Below are positions 19,808 to 30,013 of a stretch of 64,000 nt of DNA, piece by piece. Numbering within the stretch: position 1 is the stretch's first letter; every line of letters begins with the position of its first letter. The translations under genes were made by a program, and so were the position numbers. The stretch covers positions 1,178,001 to 1,242,000 of the forward strand of contig NZ_QEWR01000002.1 in NCBI RefSeq assembly GCF_003121925.1, in the 5' to 3' direction. The notes under the pieces were generated by a model. It searched no databases and had not been told where the DNA came from. It was given only the letters and a program-made list of their open reading frames with translations. This DNA is from Ignatzschineria indica (GTDB lineage: Bacteria > Pseudomonadota > Gammaproteobacteria > Cardiobacteriales > Wohlfahrtiimonadaceae).

Positions 19808-20500
19808 ATGCGCTTAAAACGAGTAACATTTATCTTATCAGCACTCCTTATTATCCAAGCTTGTAGCTCCTCGGGTAGTTATACTGTGCGTCCCGGCGAT
19901 TCTCTTAGTCAAATTGCGCGGGCACATAATATGTCACTTCAGCAGTTGCAGAAATTGAATAATATCTCTAACCCCAACCTGATTCATACAGGGCAAGTCT
20001 TACGTGTTAGTGGTAAAGCCGGCTCAGCAGTGCGAGAAAAAGGTGGTAGTAGCGCGCCACAAGCCATTACGCGCCGTGATAATACCGTTATTGTCCCGAA
20101 AGCCCCGGCGGCCCCAAAAGACAAAGTCTCAACCGGTATCAGTGGTTGGCAAAGACCGACTGATGGCCCCATTACGAAGAGCTATAACCCCAATCTTCCT
20201 GGTCAAAAAGGGATTCAGATTGCCGGCACACTCAACCAACCTGTTCGTGCAGCACATAATGGCGAGGTGGTATTTGCCGGAACAGGAAACTCAGGTTATG
20301 GACAGCTGATTATTATTAAGCATAATGCAGATACCTACTCTGCTTATGGATATCTTGCCTCTGTCAATGTTAAAGAGGGAATGAAGGTGAAAAAAGGGCA
20401 ACAGATTGCTTCGATGGGTAATAGTTTTGATGGTCGAACCGTTCTCTACTTTGAGATTCGAACCAAAGGACAGACAGTTAATCCTAGTAACTATATTTAA
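19808..20500 (+). CDS. nlpD: NlpD/ActS-like lipoprotein with LysM and degenerate LytM domain
   Basis: 230-residue envelope lipoprotein: signal peptide with lipobox IQAC (Cys19), LysM peptidoglycan-binding domain (about 24-67, YTVRPGDSLSQIARAHNMS), short linker, and a LytM/M23 domain (about 120-230). The zinc ligands of active M23 peptidases are missing (GIQIAG in place of HxGxD, and LYFEIR in place of the His-containing LHFEIR motif), as in NlpD, which activates the amidase AmiC instead of cutting peptidoglycan itself. Shorter than E. coli NlpD (379) and nearer ActS/YgeR (251). No rpoS follows, so the exact orthologue is uncertain. Confidence 0.85.
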   Translation: MRLKRVTFILSALLIIQACSSSGSYTVRPGDSLSQIARAHNMSLQQLQKLNNISNPNLIHTGQVLRVSGKAGSAVREKGGSSAPQAITRRDNTVIVPKAPAAPKDKVSTGISGWQRPTDGPITKSYNPNLPGQKGIQIAGTLNQPVRAAHNGEVVFAGTGNSGYGQLIIIKHNADTYSAYGYLASVNVKEGMKVKKGQQIASMGNSFDGRTVLYFEIRTKGQTVNPSNYI

Positions 20501-20504
20501 TCAA

Positions 20505-20540
20505 ATTCATCGAAATCATTGAACTCATTGAACTCATTGG
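20505..20540. repeat. 9-bp tandem repeat, 4 copies
   Basis: Four units of 9 bp, consensus ACTCATTGA, starting 5 bp after the stop codon of the nlpD-like gene. Confidence 0.75.
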
Positions 20541-20549
20541 AATAAGTTA

Positions 20550-20584
20550 AATAGCCTAGCTCCATAATTGAGCTAGGCTATTTT
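20550..20584 (+). terminator. Rho-independent terminator after the nlpD-like gene
   Basis: AATAGCCTAGCTC stem, 7-nt loop, GAGCTAGGCTATT, then TT: perfect 13-bp stem. It may also serve cadA on the opposite strand. Confidence 0.85.
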
Positions 20585-20672
20585 CATATTAAACTCATAT
20601 TAAATTCATCTTAAAATGGTGACTCTATTCAAGAGAGTACGCAAATAGAGGTGATGATCTCTTACCTTCTAT

Positions 20673-22798
20673 CTATAGATCTAAGACCCGAACTACATAC
20701 TCACCATCATCATCTTGATAGACACCATGGATATCGGTCTCAAAACCAGGATAGTGGGAACCGATATCACAAAGCATCTCTAAGAACTCAAGAATCGGTT
20801 TAGTCGCCTCAGTGATCTTCTCCCCCGGCATGATAAGCGGGACTCCCGGCGGATAAGGAAGAATCATATTGGCACTTACCTGATTCATTAGCTCTGAAAG
20901 CTTACACTCCTTAACTTTTCCTCGTAACTCTGCCTGATAGGCTGCATGGGGAGTCATCTCCATCTCAGGGAGGCTATCGAAGGCGTTATACATCAATTGG
21001 GGCAATTGATGCTCCTTCATCAATTGATGAATTCCTTTAGCCAACTCTTGCAAGCGAAGATCTCTATAAAATTGTGGGTCGATAGCGTAGAGTGCCGGCA
21101 GCGCCTCTTTCACTTTTAGATTTTGATCATAAGCATGCTTAAACTTCATTAAAGTTCTTAGAAGCGTCATCGCCTTTGTCTCATCAATCCCCATACTAAA
21201 GAGGAAGAGTAGAGAATAAGGTCCTGTTTTCTCCACAACAATGCCATGTTCATCTAAAAATTGAGAGACAATGGATGCAGGAATTCCCCACTCATCAAGC
21301 GTACCTGCAGCATCCATACCAGGAGTTGTGATGGTAATCTTAATCGGATCTAAAAAGAGAAAGTTATCATCAATCTCATTAAATCCATGCCAACGATCTT
21401 CACTATTGAGTGGCCAGCAGGCGAGCTCATCAATATTTTCAGGTTGCCATACATTGAAGAACCAATCACTCGACTCACGATTCAATCGCGCAATCTCCTT
21501 ACGGAAATCGATCGCCCGATCGATCGCTTGCTGCATCAGATTTCTTCCCGCGGCACCTCGCATCATCGCCGCAGATACTTCACATGAAGCAACGACACTA
21601 TAGAGGGGGGAGGTCGTCGTGTGCATCATATATCCCTCATTAAAGGTTCGCTCATTGATCTCCCCCTTAACATGAATCATCGATGCTTGTGAGAAAGCCG
21701 CCAATAACTTATGGGTCGATTGCGTCTCATAGATCACTTTATCTGCCACTCGCTTCCCACCCATGTCTGATTTTCCCGCATAGATCGGATGGAAGTTGGT
21801 ATAGGGAACCCATGCTGAATCGAAATGGATTGAATTAACCGGCAAATGCTCCTTGATATAATCTGTATCGTAGAAGAGCCCATCGTAGGTTGAGTTGGTA
21901 ATACTGGTGCAGAACCATTCTCTCTTTCAGCCACAAGCGCTTCAATATGTGCTTTTGCAAACTCCTTCTTAGGAATACCCCCTAAGATTCCATAAGCATT
22001 ACGGGTCGGCTTAAGATAGATCGGCGTTACATTAGTCATCATCATTAAATGGGTAATCGATTTATGACAATTTCGATCCACAATAATGGTACTCCCCTCC
22101 GGACAAGCATACATACCCACAACTTTATTCGCCGTCGAGGTTCCATTGGTAATAATAAAGCTTCGATCTGCATTGAAGGTCTCTGCGATATACTCCTCTG
22201 CCTCACGATGTGGCCCTGAATGATCTAGTAGAGAACCGAGCTCTCCCATGGAGATCGATATATCAGAGCGAAAAGTATTCTCACCATAAAAATCATAGAA
22301 GAGTGAGCCTACGGGACTCTGCTCAAATGCCGTCCCTCCCATATGACCCGGTGTACAGAAGGTATACTTCTCTGCCCCAACATACTTAAAGAGCGCCTTT
22401 GTAAAGGGAGGTAAAATTTGCTCAATATACTCTTCAACCCGCTGATCAATCCGTATTGCGCTATCTGTCGCATTATTGAGAACATAATCATAAAAATAGA
22501 GATTATTTTTTAGATCAGAGAGTGAGAGATCCATCGCCACCTTATCATTGATAAAGGTGAAGAGCGGCAACTGCTCATTGAGATGGGCGATCTGCTCACA
22601 GAGTGGCAACTGATGATTATCCCAATCAAAAATCACACCCGAAATACGGGGATTTTTTTGTAAGAGATGAAGAAGATCTTCTGCCTGCTCCACAAGAAGT
22701 AACTTATACCCCATCTCCGTTAAACTCGCCTCAAGCTTAGAGAATAGTAGACTCTTAAACTCTTCGCGAACATCATTTAATAGTGCGATTTGATACAT
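20673..22798 (-). pseudogene. cadA: Inducible lysine decarboxylase, interrupted by a one-base frameshift
   Basis: PLP-dependent decarboxylase making cadaverine and CO2 from lysine. The 5' frame (22798 down) covers the wing domain and half of the PLP domain (FRSDISISMGELGSLLDHSGPH, ITNGTSTANKVVGMY, DRNCHKSITHLMMM); the 3' frame covers the rest, including the PLP lysine in STHKLL (about residue 364) and PYPPGVPLIMPGE. The frames meet near 21900-21904: adding one A there turns PVLP into PVITNSTYDG, exactly the family sequence, and restores about 708 residues (E. coli CadA 715). Everything else is well conserved, so this is a recent mutation or a base-calling error. Confidence 0.9.
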
Positions 22799-22921
22799 AT
22801 AGACTCCTTTTGACTATCATTGTTGATTGAGCAGACTGCTGCACGCTCACTACTTTAAAACCCAATCTAACTTATTGATCTCATATATTGACTCTATTTA
22901 TTGATGACATCTGTTGGTTGC

Positions 22922-22957
22922 ATCTATTAATTTATCTATTAATTTATCTATTAGTTT
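22922..22957. repeat. 12-bp tandem repeat, 3 copies
   Basis: ATCTATTAATTT twice and ATCTATTAGTTT once, immediately after the cadB stop and within the cadB-cadA spacer. Confidence 0.85.
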
Positions 22958-22963
22958 CACTTA

Positions 22964-24277
22964 TTAATTGTCATTAACAACTTCTCGCTGATGCCCTAAC
23001 TTCTTTGCATAGAACATTAAGATAATTAAACTCACAATAAAGGTGCCGGAGAGTTGCATCGGCGTTGACCCTAAGAGCGCAATGAAACAGAAGATACTCC
23101 CAAAAATAGCAGCTGTTAAACTCAAGAGACGCTTCGCACTCATCCCTTCCACTCGAATAAGATTTAAACAGGAGTAGAAATAGGGCAACATCGTTAAGAG
23201 AACAGCGATATTGATAAGATCTTTAAAGATGGTAGAAGCACGGCCTGATTCTGCATTCGCCAATGTCACCAAAGTTAATAAGATAGACATCTGAATTGCC
23301 GCTAAGATCAATCCTTTACGGGGAATACCATTTTTATCCATCTCCCCATAAGCTTTAGGGAAGTTCCCATCATGCGCTGCCCTAGCCCCCGCTTGCCCTA
23401 CCAACATCATCCAAGAACCTAATGATGTTAAACAAGCAATTACCGTAAAGATCGAGACTACAGGACTTGCCCATTCACCTAACATGGTTGATGCTGTCTT
23501 TGAGAAAGGTGCCCCCGATGCCGCCATTTCTGCCGCCGGATACATACCAGAGATAACCTGAGTTGCCAAGATATAGACGATACCCGCTAAAAAAGCGCCA
23601 ATCATCGTTGCTAAAGGAATTGTCTTTTTAGGATTTTTAACAAGTGCTGAGTTAACGGAGGCAGATTCGATTCCTACAAAAGCCCATAAGCAGAGCAATG
23701 TACTACTTACAACGGCCTGATAGTCGGTATCATGAGAGACATTCCAGTTGTGAATATAGGTCTCTTTATCAAACCAGAGCCATCCAAATATTGCCGTTCC
23801 AATAACAGGAATAAGAATCAGAACTAAACCAAAAGTGGTTAAACGACCAATCCACTGCCCCCCTAACAGATTGATAAATGTGAAGATCCAAATCAGTGCA
23901 AGAGAGAGAATTCCTGCCGGAATCGCCTCATTGAGGATAGGGTAAAATACAGAGAGATAGGAGACCGCTGTTGTTGTAATGGCAAGATTCCCAATCCAGT
24001 TGGCATGATAATAGAGTGCCCCTGTCTGAAATCCTAAAGCCGAACTCACCTCATTAGCATAGGCAATAGGACCTCCCTCTTCAGGATCTTTCGTTGCTAA
24101 CTTCGCAAAGACATACGCTAATGAGAGTGCGCCAATCAAAGCGACAATCCAACCGGTAATCGCAATAGAGCCAATACTCGCTAAGTTTGCCGGCAATAGC
24201 GCAATACCACTTCCCATCATATTTCCTGCAACAATACCGATACAGGCTATTAAACCAATCTTTTTTGCATTATCCAT
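22964..24277 (-). CDS. cadB: Lysine/cadaverine antiporter
   Basis: APC-family inner-membrane exchanger importing lysine and exporting cadaverine; with CadA it consumes protons in the cytoplasm. 437 residues (E. coli CadB 444), about twelve membrane segments, with family sequences GNMMGSGIALLPANLASIG at the N-terminus, GGPIAYA, LYYHANWIGNLAI, LLCLWAFVGIESASV and SLGSWMMLVGQAG. ATG preceded by AGGTGA. It lies upstream of cadA as in the classical cadBA operon. The acid-sensing regulator cadC is not in the window. Confidence 0.93.
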   Translation of the reverse strand: MDNAKKIGLIACIGIVAGNMMGSGIALLPANLASIGSIAITGWIVALIGALSLAYVFAKLATKDPEEGGPIAYANEVSSALGFQTGALYYHANWIGNLAITTTAVSYLSVFYPILNEAIPAGILSLALIWIFTFINLLGGQWIGRLTTFGLVLILIPVIGTAIFGWLWFDKETYIHNWNVSHDTDYQAVVSSTLLCLWAFVGIESASVNSALVKNPKKTIPLATMIGAFLAGIVYILATQVISGMYPAAEMAASGAPFSKTASTMLGEWASPVVSIFTVIACLTSLGSWMMLVGQAGARAAHDGNFPKAYGEMDKNGIPRKGLILAAIQMSILLTLVTLANAESGRASTIFKDLINIAVLLTMLPYFYSCLNLIRVEGMSAKRLLSLTAAIFGSIFCFIALLGSTPMQLSGTFIVSLIILMFYAKKLGHQREVVNDN

Positions 24278-24622
24278 AAATCACCTAGAATCTCTTCAAT
24301 AGAACTAAACCGAGGAAATTGAAAATTCTGCATCAAAAATGATTAAAACATTAACATTATGACCAACGGCCATTAACTACTAAAACAATAACACAATATA
24401 TTATAGAGTTACATATATTCACTTTTATTAAAAACGTAATCCCTTGATATTCCCAAAAAATATAAAAATAGATTATTAAAAGTGTGATCAATATCAAAAA
24501 ATTTCACCCATAAAAAAACTACCTAAAACACTATCGACGCCGATCTTTCGATCAACTTAAGAGAGTATTTTAGATAGTTCTTAACCATCTTAGGGGTATT
24601 AACTTATTATCCCACCATTATC
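24278..24622. other. 345-bp intergenic region upstream of cadB
   Basis: Expected to carry the cad promoter; no CadC site is identifiable. The distal part holds the pcnB terminator. Sequence is strongly AT-rich. Confidence 0.45.
24511..24579 (-). terminator. Rho-independent terminator after pcnB
   Basis: Inverted repeat AACTACCTAAAACACT / AGTATTTTAGATAGTT whose two differences become G-U pairs on the minus-strand RNA; 16-bp stem, about 31-nt loop, followed by a T-run (TTTTTT on the minus strand). Confidence 0.8.
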
Positions 24623-26017
24623 TTACGATTTTGCCGGCGATTCCTTACTACGATTCCGTCTTCGGGGGCGGCGCCGACGCTTTTTAGGCTCAGTCGAAGC
24701 ATCATCATTTTGCTGATGAGTTTTGATCTCAGCCGCTACAGCACGCTTACCTTCTCGACGCTCTTCTCTTGCCGCTTCCCGCTCTTTTGCAAGAAGTGTC
24801 TGTTCGTAATCCTTAAACTGTGCCTCCCAATATTGAGCCTTTTCAATCACTTCATCGCTCTCTTGTGCATCTGCACGCAAAAGTAAGAAATCATACGCGG
24901 CTTTAAAACGAGGATGCTCCATCAAACGTTTCGGTTGACGAATCACTTTCGCTTGCAATCGGAACTGAAAGATCCACAACTCTTCAATAAACTCCCGAAC
25001 ATAACGGGGAATAACCGTAATTTGATGCTGTACTTTAAAGACTTCATCAATAGCGCTAGAAGAGGCATCACTATTTCGTTTGCCTTTTACGATCTCTTTT
25101 TCATAAATTGCAACAAAAGGTGCCCACAACAGAGAGGCATAGACAAAGTAGGGGGAACTCGTTAATCCCGCAGCTGCACGCTCATCTGAATTTTGCAGTG
25201 ATCTTAAGAGGAGATGCTGATCCGGAAACCCTTCTCGCTCTAACGCATTATAGGTTAATGGAAAGAGGATCTCGAAGAGCTCATGCGCAATCATACTATG
25301 GTAAGAATGCTCACCATGTCCTGTTAAAAAGAGCTTTAAAACCTCATCATACATTCTCGCTGGCGAAACGGTTGCAAGAAGATGACGATGCTCTGCAATA
25401 AAGGGGAGCAGTTCCGGATCGATCGTTAATCCCAATTTTGCCTCAAAACGAATCGCACGCAAAATACGGACGGGATCCTCTAAGAATCGCTCTGTCGGAT
25501 CACCGATCAATGATAAACGCCTACTCTTTAGATCTTGATATCCATTACAATAATCGATAATGGTCTGATTACGAACATCATAATAGAGCGCATTGATGGT
25601 GAAGTCTCGCCGAAGCGCATCTTCATCAATCGTGCCGTAGATATTATCTCGTGTTACAAACCCTTCCTGATTTGTCTGATAATGTTTCGATTGATCATTC
25701 GCTTCATTAGAGCGAAAAGTGGCTACTTCAATGATCTCTCGACCAAAAACAACATGCACCAGACGAAAACGACGTCCAATAATACGACTATTGCGAAATA
25801 CTCGACGAATCTCACTAGGATGTGCATCTGTCACAATATCAAAATCTTTAGGGGATAGACCCAAGAGAAGATCACGCACACCACCACCAACAAGATAAGC
25901 GTTGAAGCCAGCGCTATTGAGCCGATTGATCACCTGTAAAGAATTTTTAGAGATCTGCCGATTTCTAATAGGATGATCTTTCGTATGGTATATATGAGGA
26001 CTCATGTGAGGGTTCAT
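24623..26017 (-). CDS. pcnB: Poly(A) polymerase I
   Basis: Adds 3' poly(A) tails to RNA and promotes decay. With the start at ATG 26017 (GGAG upstream) the protein has 464 residues, equal to E. coli PcnB (465). An in-frame ATG at 26083 lies before the rpsI terminator hairpin, so it is unlikely to be used. Seen: nucleotidyltransferase motif LVGGGVRDLLLGLSPKDFDI, RRFRLVHVVFGREIIEVATFR, RRDFTINALYYD, a PolyA_pol RNA-binding region, and a basic C-terminal tail (KKRRRRPRRRNR). Downstream of rplM-rpsI. Confidence 0.93.
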   Translation of the reverse strand: MNPHMSPHIYHTKDHPIRNRQISKNSLQVINRLNSAGFNAYLVGGGVRDLLLGLSPKDFDIVTDAHPSEIRRVFRNSRIIGRRFRLVHVVFGREIIEVATFRSNEANDQSKHYQTNQEGFVTRDNIYGTIDEDALRRDFTINALYYDVRNQTIIDYCNGYQDLKSRRLSLIGDPTERFLEDPVRILRAIRFEAKLGLTIDPELLPFIAEHRHLLATVSPARMYDEVLKLFLTGHGEHSYHSMIAHELFEILFPLTYNALEREGFPDQHLLLRSLQNSDERAAAGLTSSPYFVYASLLWAPFVAIYEKEIVKGKRNSDASSSAIDEVFKVQHQITVIPRYVREFIEELWIFQFRLQAKVIRQPKRLMEHPRFKAAYDFLLLRADAQESDEVIEKAQYWEAQFKDYEQTLLAKEREAAREERREGKRAVAAEIKTHQQNDDASTEPKKRRRRPRRRNRSKESPAKS

Positions 26018-26031
26018 TGAACCTTTTCTCC

Positions 26032-26062
26032 AAAAAGAAAAGCCTTTCAAAAGAAAGGCTTT
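26032..26062 (-). terminator. Rho-independent terminator after rpsI
   Basis: AAAGCCTTTC - 4-nt loop - GAAAGGCTTT, perfect 10-bp stem, followed on the minus strand by TCTTTTT. Located just before the pcnB start. Confidence 0.85.
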
Positions 26063-26097
26063 GATATTTTTCATCATACTCAAAATATCGATAAAAA

Positions 26098-26490
26098 TTA
26101 ACGTTTTGAGAACTGAGTTGCACGACGTGCTGAACGAAGACCGATTTTCTTACGCTCAACGCTACGTGGGTCACGAGTTACGAAACCTGCTTTACGTAAC
26201 GGCGCACGATTCGCCTCATCATACTCAACGAGTGCACGTGTTAAGCCGTGACGAATTGCACCGGCTTGACCACTCAAACCACCACCTTTCACAGTTACAA
26301 TCACATCAAATTGATCAGTAACTTCTAAAAGCTCAAGCGGTTGACGAACTACCATGCGTGATACTTCACGTGGGAAGTAATCATCGAGTGATTTATCGTT
26401 AACAATAATACTGCCTGTACCTTTACGTAAAAACACTCTTGCTTGTGATCTTTTACGTCTTCCAGTACCGTAATTTTGGTTAGCTGCCAT
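26098..26490 (-). CDS. rpsI: 30S ribosomal protein S9
   Basis: 130 residues, the same length as E. coli S9, ending in the conserved basic tail [14 protein letters not shown], which reaches toward the P-site tRNA. Motifs [15 protein letters not shown] at the N-terminus and [15 protein letters not shown] centrally. It follows rplM by 22 bp, the usual rplM-rpsI operon. Confidence 0.97.
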   Translation of the reverse strand: MAANQNYGTGRRKRSQARVFLRKGTGSIIVNDKSLDDYFPREVSRMVVRQPLELLEVTDQFDVIVTVKGGGLSGQAGAIRHGLTRALVEYDEANRAPLRKAGFVTRDPRSVERKKIGLRSARRATQFSKR

Positions 26491-26512
26491 AATTAATTCT
26501 CTCTTCTTAAAA

Positions 26513-26941
26513 TTAGATGTCTAAAACTTTTGGTTGCTGTGCTGCATGAGCATGCTCAGGACCTGCATATACTTTTAATTTACGAAGCATTTCTCTTCCT
26601 AATGCATTTTTAGGAAGCATGCCTTTGACCGCAAATTCGATCACATTTGCAGGTTTAGTTTGCAACATCTTCTCAAGAGTAGTCTCTCTTAAATGACCAA
26701 CATAACCGGTATGTTTATAATAAATTTTTTGTTGAAGCTTGTTACCTGTTACACGAACTTTCTCTGCGTTTACGATAACAATGTAATCACCGGTATCAAC
26801 GTGAGGTGTGAACTCAGGCTTATGCTTACCACGTAAGCGTGTTGCAACTTCGCTCGCTAAACGGCCGAGGGTTTTTCCTTCTGCATCAATTAAAAACCAT
26901 TCACGGGTTACTTCAGCAGGCTTTGCACTAAATGTTTTCAT
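26513..26941 (-). CDS. rplM: 50S ribosomal protein L13
   Basis: 142 residues from ATG 26941, the E. coli length, beginning [18 protein letters not shown] four codons upstream overlaps the Shine-Dalgarno GGAG and is not used. Motifs [45 protein letters not shown] and [11 protein letters not shown]. First gene of rplM-rpsI. Confidence 0.97.
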   Translation of the reverse strand: MKTFSAKPAEVTREWFLIDAEGKTLGRLASEVATRLRGKHKPEFTPHVDTGDYIVIVNAEKVRVTGNKLQQKIYYKHTGYVGHLRETTLEKMLQTKPANVIEFAVKGMLPKNALGREMLRKLKVYAGPEHAHAAQQPKVLDI

Positions 26942-27060
26942 CGAAAACTCCAAAATAAATAATCACTAACAAAAAAATTTAAAACCAGCATGCATACCGC
27001 CGGTAACGAGAATACCGGCGAGAGATCACTCTCACGATACTGACTCTAAATCAACGTTAG
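26942..27060 (-). promoter_or_regulatory. Structured leader of rplM-rpsI (possible L13 leader)
   Basis: The 5' leader on the minus strand contains a stable 8-bp hairpin CGCCGGTA/TACCGGCG (26998-27020) and GC-rich flanks unlike the AT-rich surroundings. In E. coli this operon is autoregulated by L13 at its leader; whether this leader is homologous is inferred from position only. Confidence 0.45.
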
Positions 27061-27364
27061 GGGTCGCTGGTAAACGATCTCGGCATTTTACGAAATCCCT
27101 ATCGAAATATCAAGCTTAATAGCACTTATTCCTAACTTATTAAACTCCCCATAAATAATGGGGCCGATCATAGATGCTATTGCTATTATAGAAATAGAAT
27201 ATGGCAGATAGAATATAGCAACAGAAGGATTAACTATAGATCAATTATCTATAGATCTATTACCAATAACCATTAATCGCTATAATTATCTGTAGCACTA
27301 TCTTGTAGCACGCCCCTAAATAAAAGCCCTTAAATAAAATAATGGATAGAAAGGATTCTCGATA
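27061..27364. other. 304-bp divergent intergenic region between rplM and the DUF4139 gene
   Basis: Beyond the rplM leader I see no gene. The part from 27170 to 27290 has repeated AGATAGAATAT- and CTATAGATC-like motifs but no clean period. Promoters for both sides are presumably here. Confidence 0.4.
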
Positions 27365-28846
27365 ATGAAACGAACGACCCTCTTTCAAGCTACGATTCTC
27401 ACCCTATTATTGCCGATCGGCCCTCTCTCTTTAGCTACTGAATCAGCTTCAGAGCAGAATCTTATCGATCGACAACTGACGATCTATCAAGAAGGGATTG
27501 CTTTAGTCTCAGAAAATCGCACCTTTCAATTATCTGAGAAAGAACCGGTACTTCTTCTCCCCAATATTGCCCCAGAAGCAATTGTAGAATCATTACTCTT
27601 AAAATTTAATCCAAGCCAAGATGAATCAACCTCATCAGAAGAGAAAGAGATGCTTCCGCTCGTAATAGAGAAGAAACTCAATCGCAATCTACTCTCCCCG
27701 ACAACATTGATCGATTACTCTATTGGCAAAGAGGTTGAAGTGATCTGGCAATCACCTAAAGAACGCCGGGAAAAGGCGATTATTCTCTCTAACAATGGTG
27801 GTCTCCTTCTTCAGTATGAAGACCGCATCGAATCAGGCCTTCCAGCAGATGCAAGACTCGCCTTTAAAGAGATTCCTAAAGGTTTAAATCGCACTCCGGT
27901 ACTCTCTCTTCTCTTAGAGAATCTACCTAAAACGATCACCCCTTACCGAGCAAATCTCAATTACCTCACGCGAGGAGTGAGTTGGAGTAGCGATTATATT
28001 GCACAACTTGATGAGAAGGAGAAATTGTTTCGCTTAGAGGGATGGGCAACCATTAACAATCAGAGCGGTATCGATTTTAACAGTAGCGAAATCTCACTCA
28101 TTGCCGGGAATCTCAACCTTCTCAATCGCGCACCACTCTATCGAGAAAACTTTATGGTCAAAGCCGCCGCGGCGCCACAGAGAGATCATATTACCCCCGA
28201 AAGTATCAGCGATTATCAACGCTTCTCTCTACCTGGAACATTTAACCTCCAACAACAAGAGCAGAGTCAAGTCGCTCTCTTTACAGCAGAAAAAATCCCT
28301 TACCAAAAGGTTTACCATTTTAATAATATAAGTCCTAGCCAGCGTCTTGCAGCTCAATCATCATCACAAAATGCCGCAATCACCCTCTACTTTAATAATA
28401 AGAAGGAGGATCAACTTGGATTTGCGCTACCCTCTGGCACCATTCGCCTTTACCAAATGGAGGGTAAAACACCCACTTTCCTTGGGGAAGATGCGCTCGC
28501 GAATAGCGCATCAGGAGAAGAGATATCACTCAATATGGGATCTGCTTTTGATGTCACCCTCACCAGAGAGCAACAGCAATACCATATTATTAATCCTGAT
28601 GAGTGGGAGGTCAGTTATCAGCTCACAATCAATAATCGTAAAAATGAAGCGGTCAATGTTGAGTTAACGGAGAACTTCTATCCCGGAGAAGGAATCAATT
28701 GGGAGATTGTGGCTCAGCAACCGCCGGCAGTTCTAAAAAATGAGAGTGCTATCTGGAATGTCTCTCTTCCTGCGGAGGGAGAGAAGAAGATCAACTATCG
28801 TGTTCGCTACACCATTTTTACCCCTACTACAGCTGAAAAACGTTAA
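27365..28846 (+). CDS. Exported DUF4139 domain protein
   Basis: 493 residues with an N-terminal signal peptide (cleavage about 25). From about residue 190 it carries a DUF4139-type beta-rich region (RANLNYLTRGVSWSSDYIAQLD, LEGWATINNQSGIDF, LIAGNLN). The C-terminal part (about 400-493) is predicted beta-sandwich, as in the mucoidy-inhibitor-like family. No catalytic residues are known. Ribosome binding site AAAGGA. It is followed after 26 bp by the DUF3137-like gene and then a LemA gene, so the three probably form one envelope module. Function unknown. Confidence 0.8.
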   Translation: MKRTTLFQATILTLLLPIGPLSLATESASEQNLIDRQLTIYQEGIALVSENRTFQLSEKEPVLLLPNIAPEAIVESLLLKFNPSQDESTSSEEKEMLPLVIEKKLNRNLLSPTTLIDYSIGKEVEVIWQSPKERREKAIILSNNGGLLLQYEDRIESGLPADARLAFKEIPKGLNRTPVLSLLLENLPKTITPYRANLNYLTRGVSWSSDYIAQLDEKEKLFRLEGWATINNQSGIDFNSSEISLIAGNLNLLNRAPLYRENFMVKAAAAPQRDHITPESISDYQRFSLPGTFNLQQQEQSQVALFTAEKIPYQKVYHFNNISPSQRLAAQSSSQNAAITLYFNNKKEDQLGFALPSGTIRLYQMEGKTPTFLGEDALANSASGEEISLNMGSAFDVTLTREQQQYHIINPDEWEVSYQLTINNRKNEAVNVELTENFYPGEGINWEIVAQQPPAVLKNESAIWNVSLPAEGEKKINYRVRYTIFTPTTAEKR

Positions 28847-28872
28847 AAGATTAGTAGGGCTAAACATTTCAG

Positions 28873-29871
28873 ATGATACAACACAATCGTCTACTATGGC
28901 GGAAGATCACCCAAGCTTCGGAAAAGATCGATCAGGCTCAATCCGCTCAAGAGCTGCTCAAGATAGCTGAATCGATGCGAGAGATCACGCCGCTTCAATT
29001 TGACCGGCGAGATTACCTCCTCTATTTTGGCGCGGATCTTCTGCTCTTTATTACAGGATTTTTTCTCTATCGAGAGAACGGGGAGGGTTTTTTCCTCTTT
29101 CTCTTAATGCTTGCGCTCTTTATTGCGATCATCCTTGCTATTCGCTTCTATCGACGAGAGAAGCTCCCCAAACAGCTCTCGGAAAAGATCTTCTACCGCG
29201 ACCTCCTCTTTGACAATCAGATCACCTCTATCGATCCTAACGTCTTGCCGGTAAACGATCTACTACAACGATTTAGAGAGTTCGATCGGGGCAATTATCG
29301 CCGGGAAATTCCAGAGCTCTTAAAGGGATCTATCGATATTGGATTAACATCGATCCCCTTCTACTACTTTCACTTTCATTATGTGGATGAAGAGGTCGTT
29401 GAGGAGAAAGGGAGTGATGAAAAACCCAAAAACCGCAAAATCTATCACCACTACCATCGATATGGCTTATTACTTGCCCCCAAATTTTTGAAAGACAACG
29501 AGCTCCCTCTACTACAAATAACCGCAGATCGCTACTTAAAAGAGAGAAAGAGCGACTATCTACCGGCATCTTTAGCCTTCCGCAAACGTTTTTCACTCTA
29601 TACCTCAGAGCAACACTTTGCTGCGAAGATATTGATACCGACAATTGTAGAGCAACTACTGACGCAGAGTGAGGAGTTTAAGAATATGAATATAGAACTC
29701 AATCAACAGTTACTGATCGCTTTCGATAATAGAGATCTGATTCACGCGCAACAAAATTACGATCTTCAACATCTCGATGCTTTCATTGCCGAACTACAAG
29801 AGAAACGAGAACTCCCTCAGCTCCAAAAGATCACTCCTCTGATAAAAAACCTTCTCTTTCAGCTAAAATAG
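28873..29871 (+). CDS. Membrane protein with DUF3137-like domain
   Basis: 332 residues. A short N-terminal cytoplasmic helix is followed by two hydrophobic segments (about 49-65 and 70-92), then a soluble domain. The end of that domain (LYTSEQHFAAKILIPTIVEQLLTQSEEFKNMNIELNQQLLIAFDNRDLIHAQ in part) has the pattern of DUF3137, where a conserved short segment precedes a helix and an antiparallel sheet. LemA and DUF3137 genes are frequent neighbours in bacteria, which supports the assignment. The start lacks a strong binding site. Function unknown. Confidence 0.65.
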   Translation: MIQHNRLLWRKITQASEKIDQAQSAQELLKIAESMREITPLQFDRRDYLLYFGADLLLFITGFFLYRENGEGFFLFLLMLALFIAIILAIRFYRREKLPKQLSEKIFYRDLLFDNQITSIDPNVLPVNDLLQRFREFDRGNYRREIPELLKGSIDIGLTSIPFYYFHFHYVDEEVVEEKGSDEKPKNRKIYHHYHRYGLLLAPKFLKDNELPLLQITADRYLKERKSDYLPASLAFRKRFSLYTSEQHFAAKILIPTIVEQLLTQSEEFKNMNIELNQQLLIAFDNRDLIHAQQNYDLQHLDAFIAELQEKRELPQLQKITPLIKNLLFQLK

Positions 29872-29939
29872 AGCCATCTCCTCATCGAAGCTGAGCGAAA
29901 TGATCTTAACTAAACAGTTCAAATAGAAAGAACTTACAC

Positions 29940-29978
29940 AATAGGTCTTACAAATAGGTCTTAAAAATAGAGCTTACG
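29940..29978. repeat. 13-bp tandem repeat, 3 copies
   Basis: Units AATAGGTCTTACA, AATAGGTCTTAAA and AATAGAGCTTACG, in the 140-bp gap before the lemA gene. Confidence 0.75.
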
Positions 29979-30013
29979 AACAACCTTAACCCACTATTTC
30001 AGGAAAATAATTG

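Noticed and set aside
26018-26083. Longer pcnB start at 26083
   Set aside because: It lies within the rpsI 3' region before its terminator and has no binding site.
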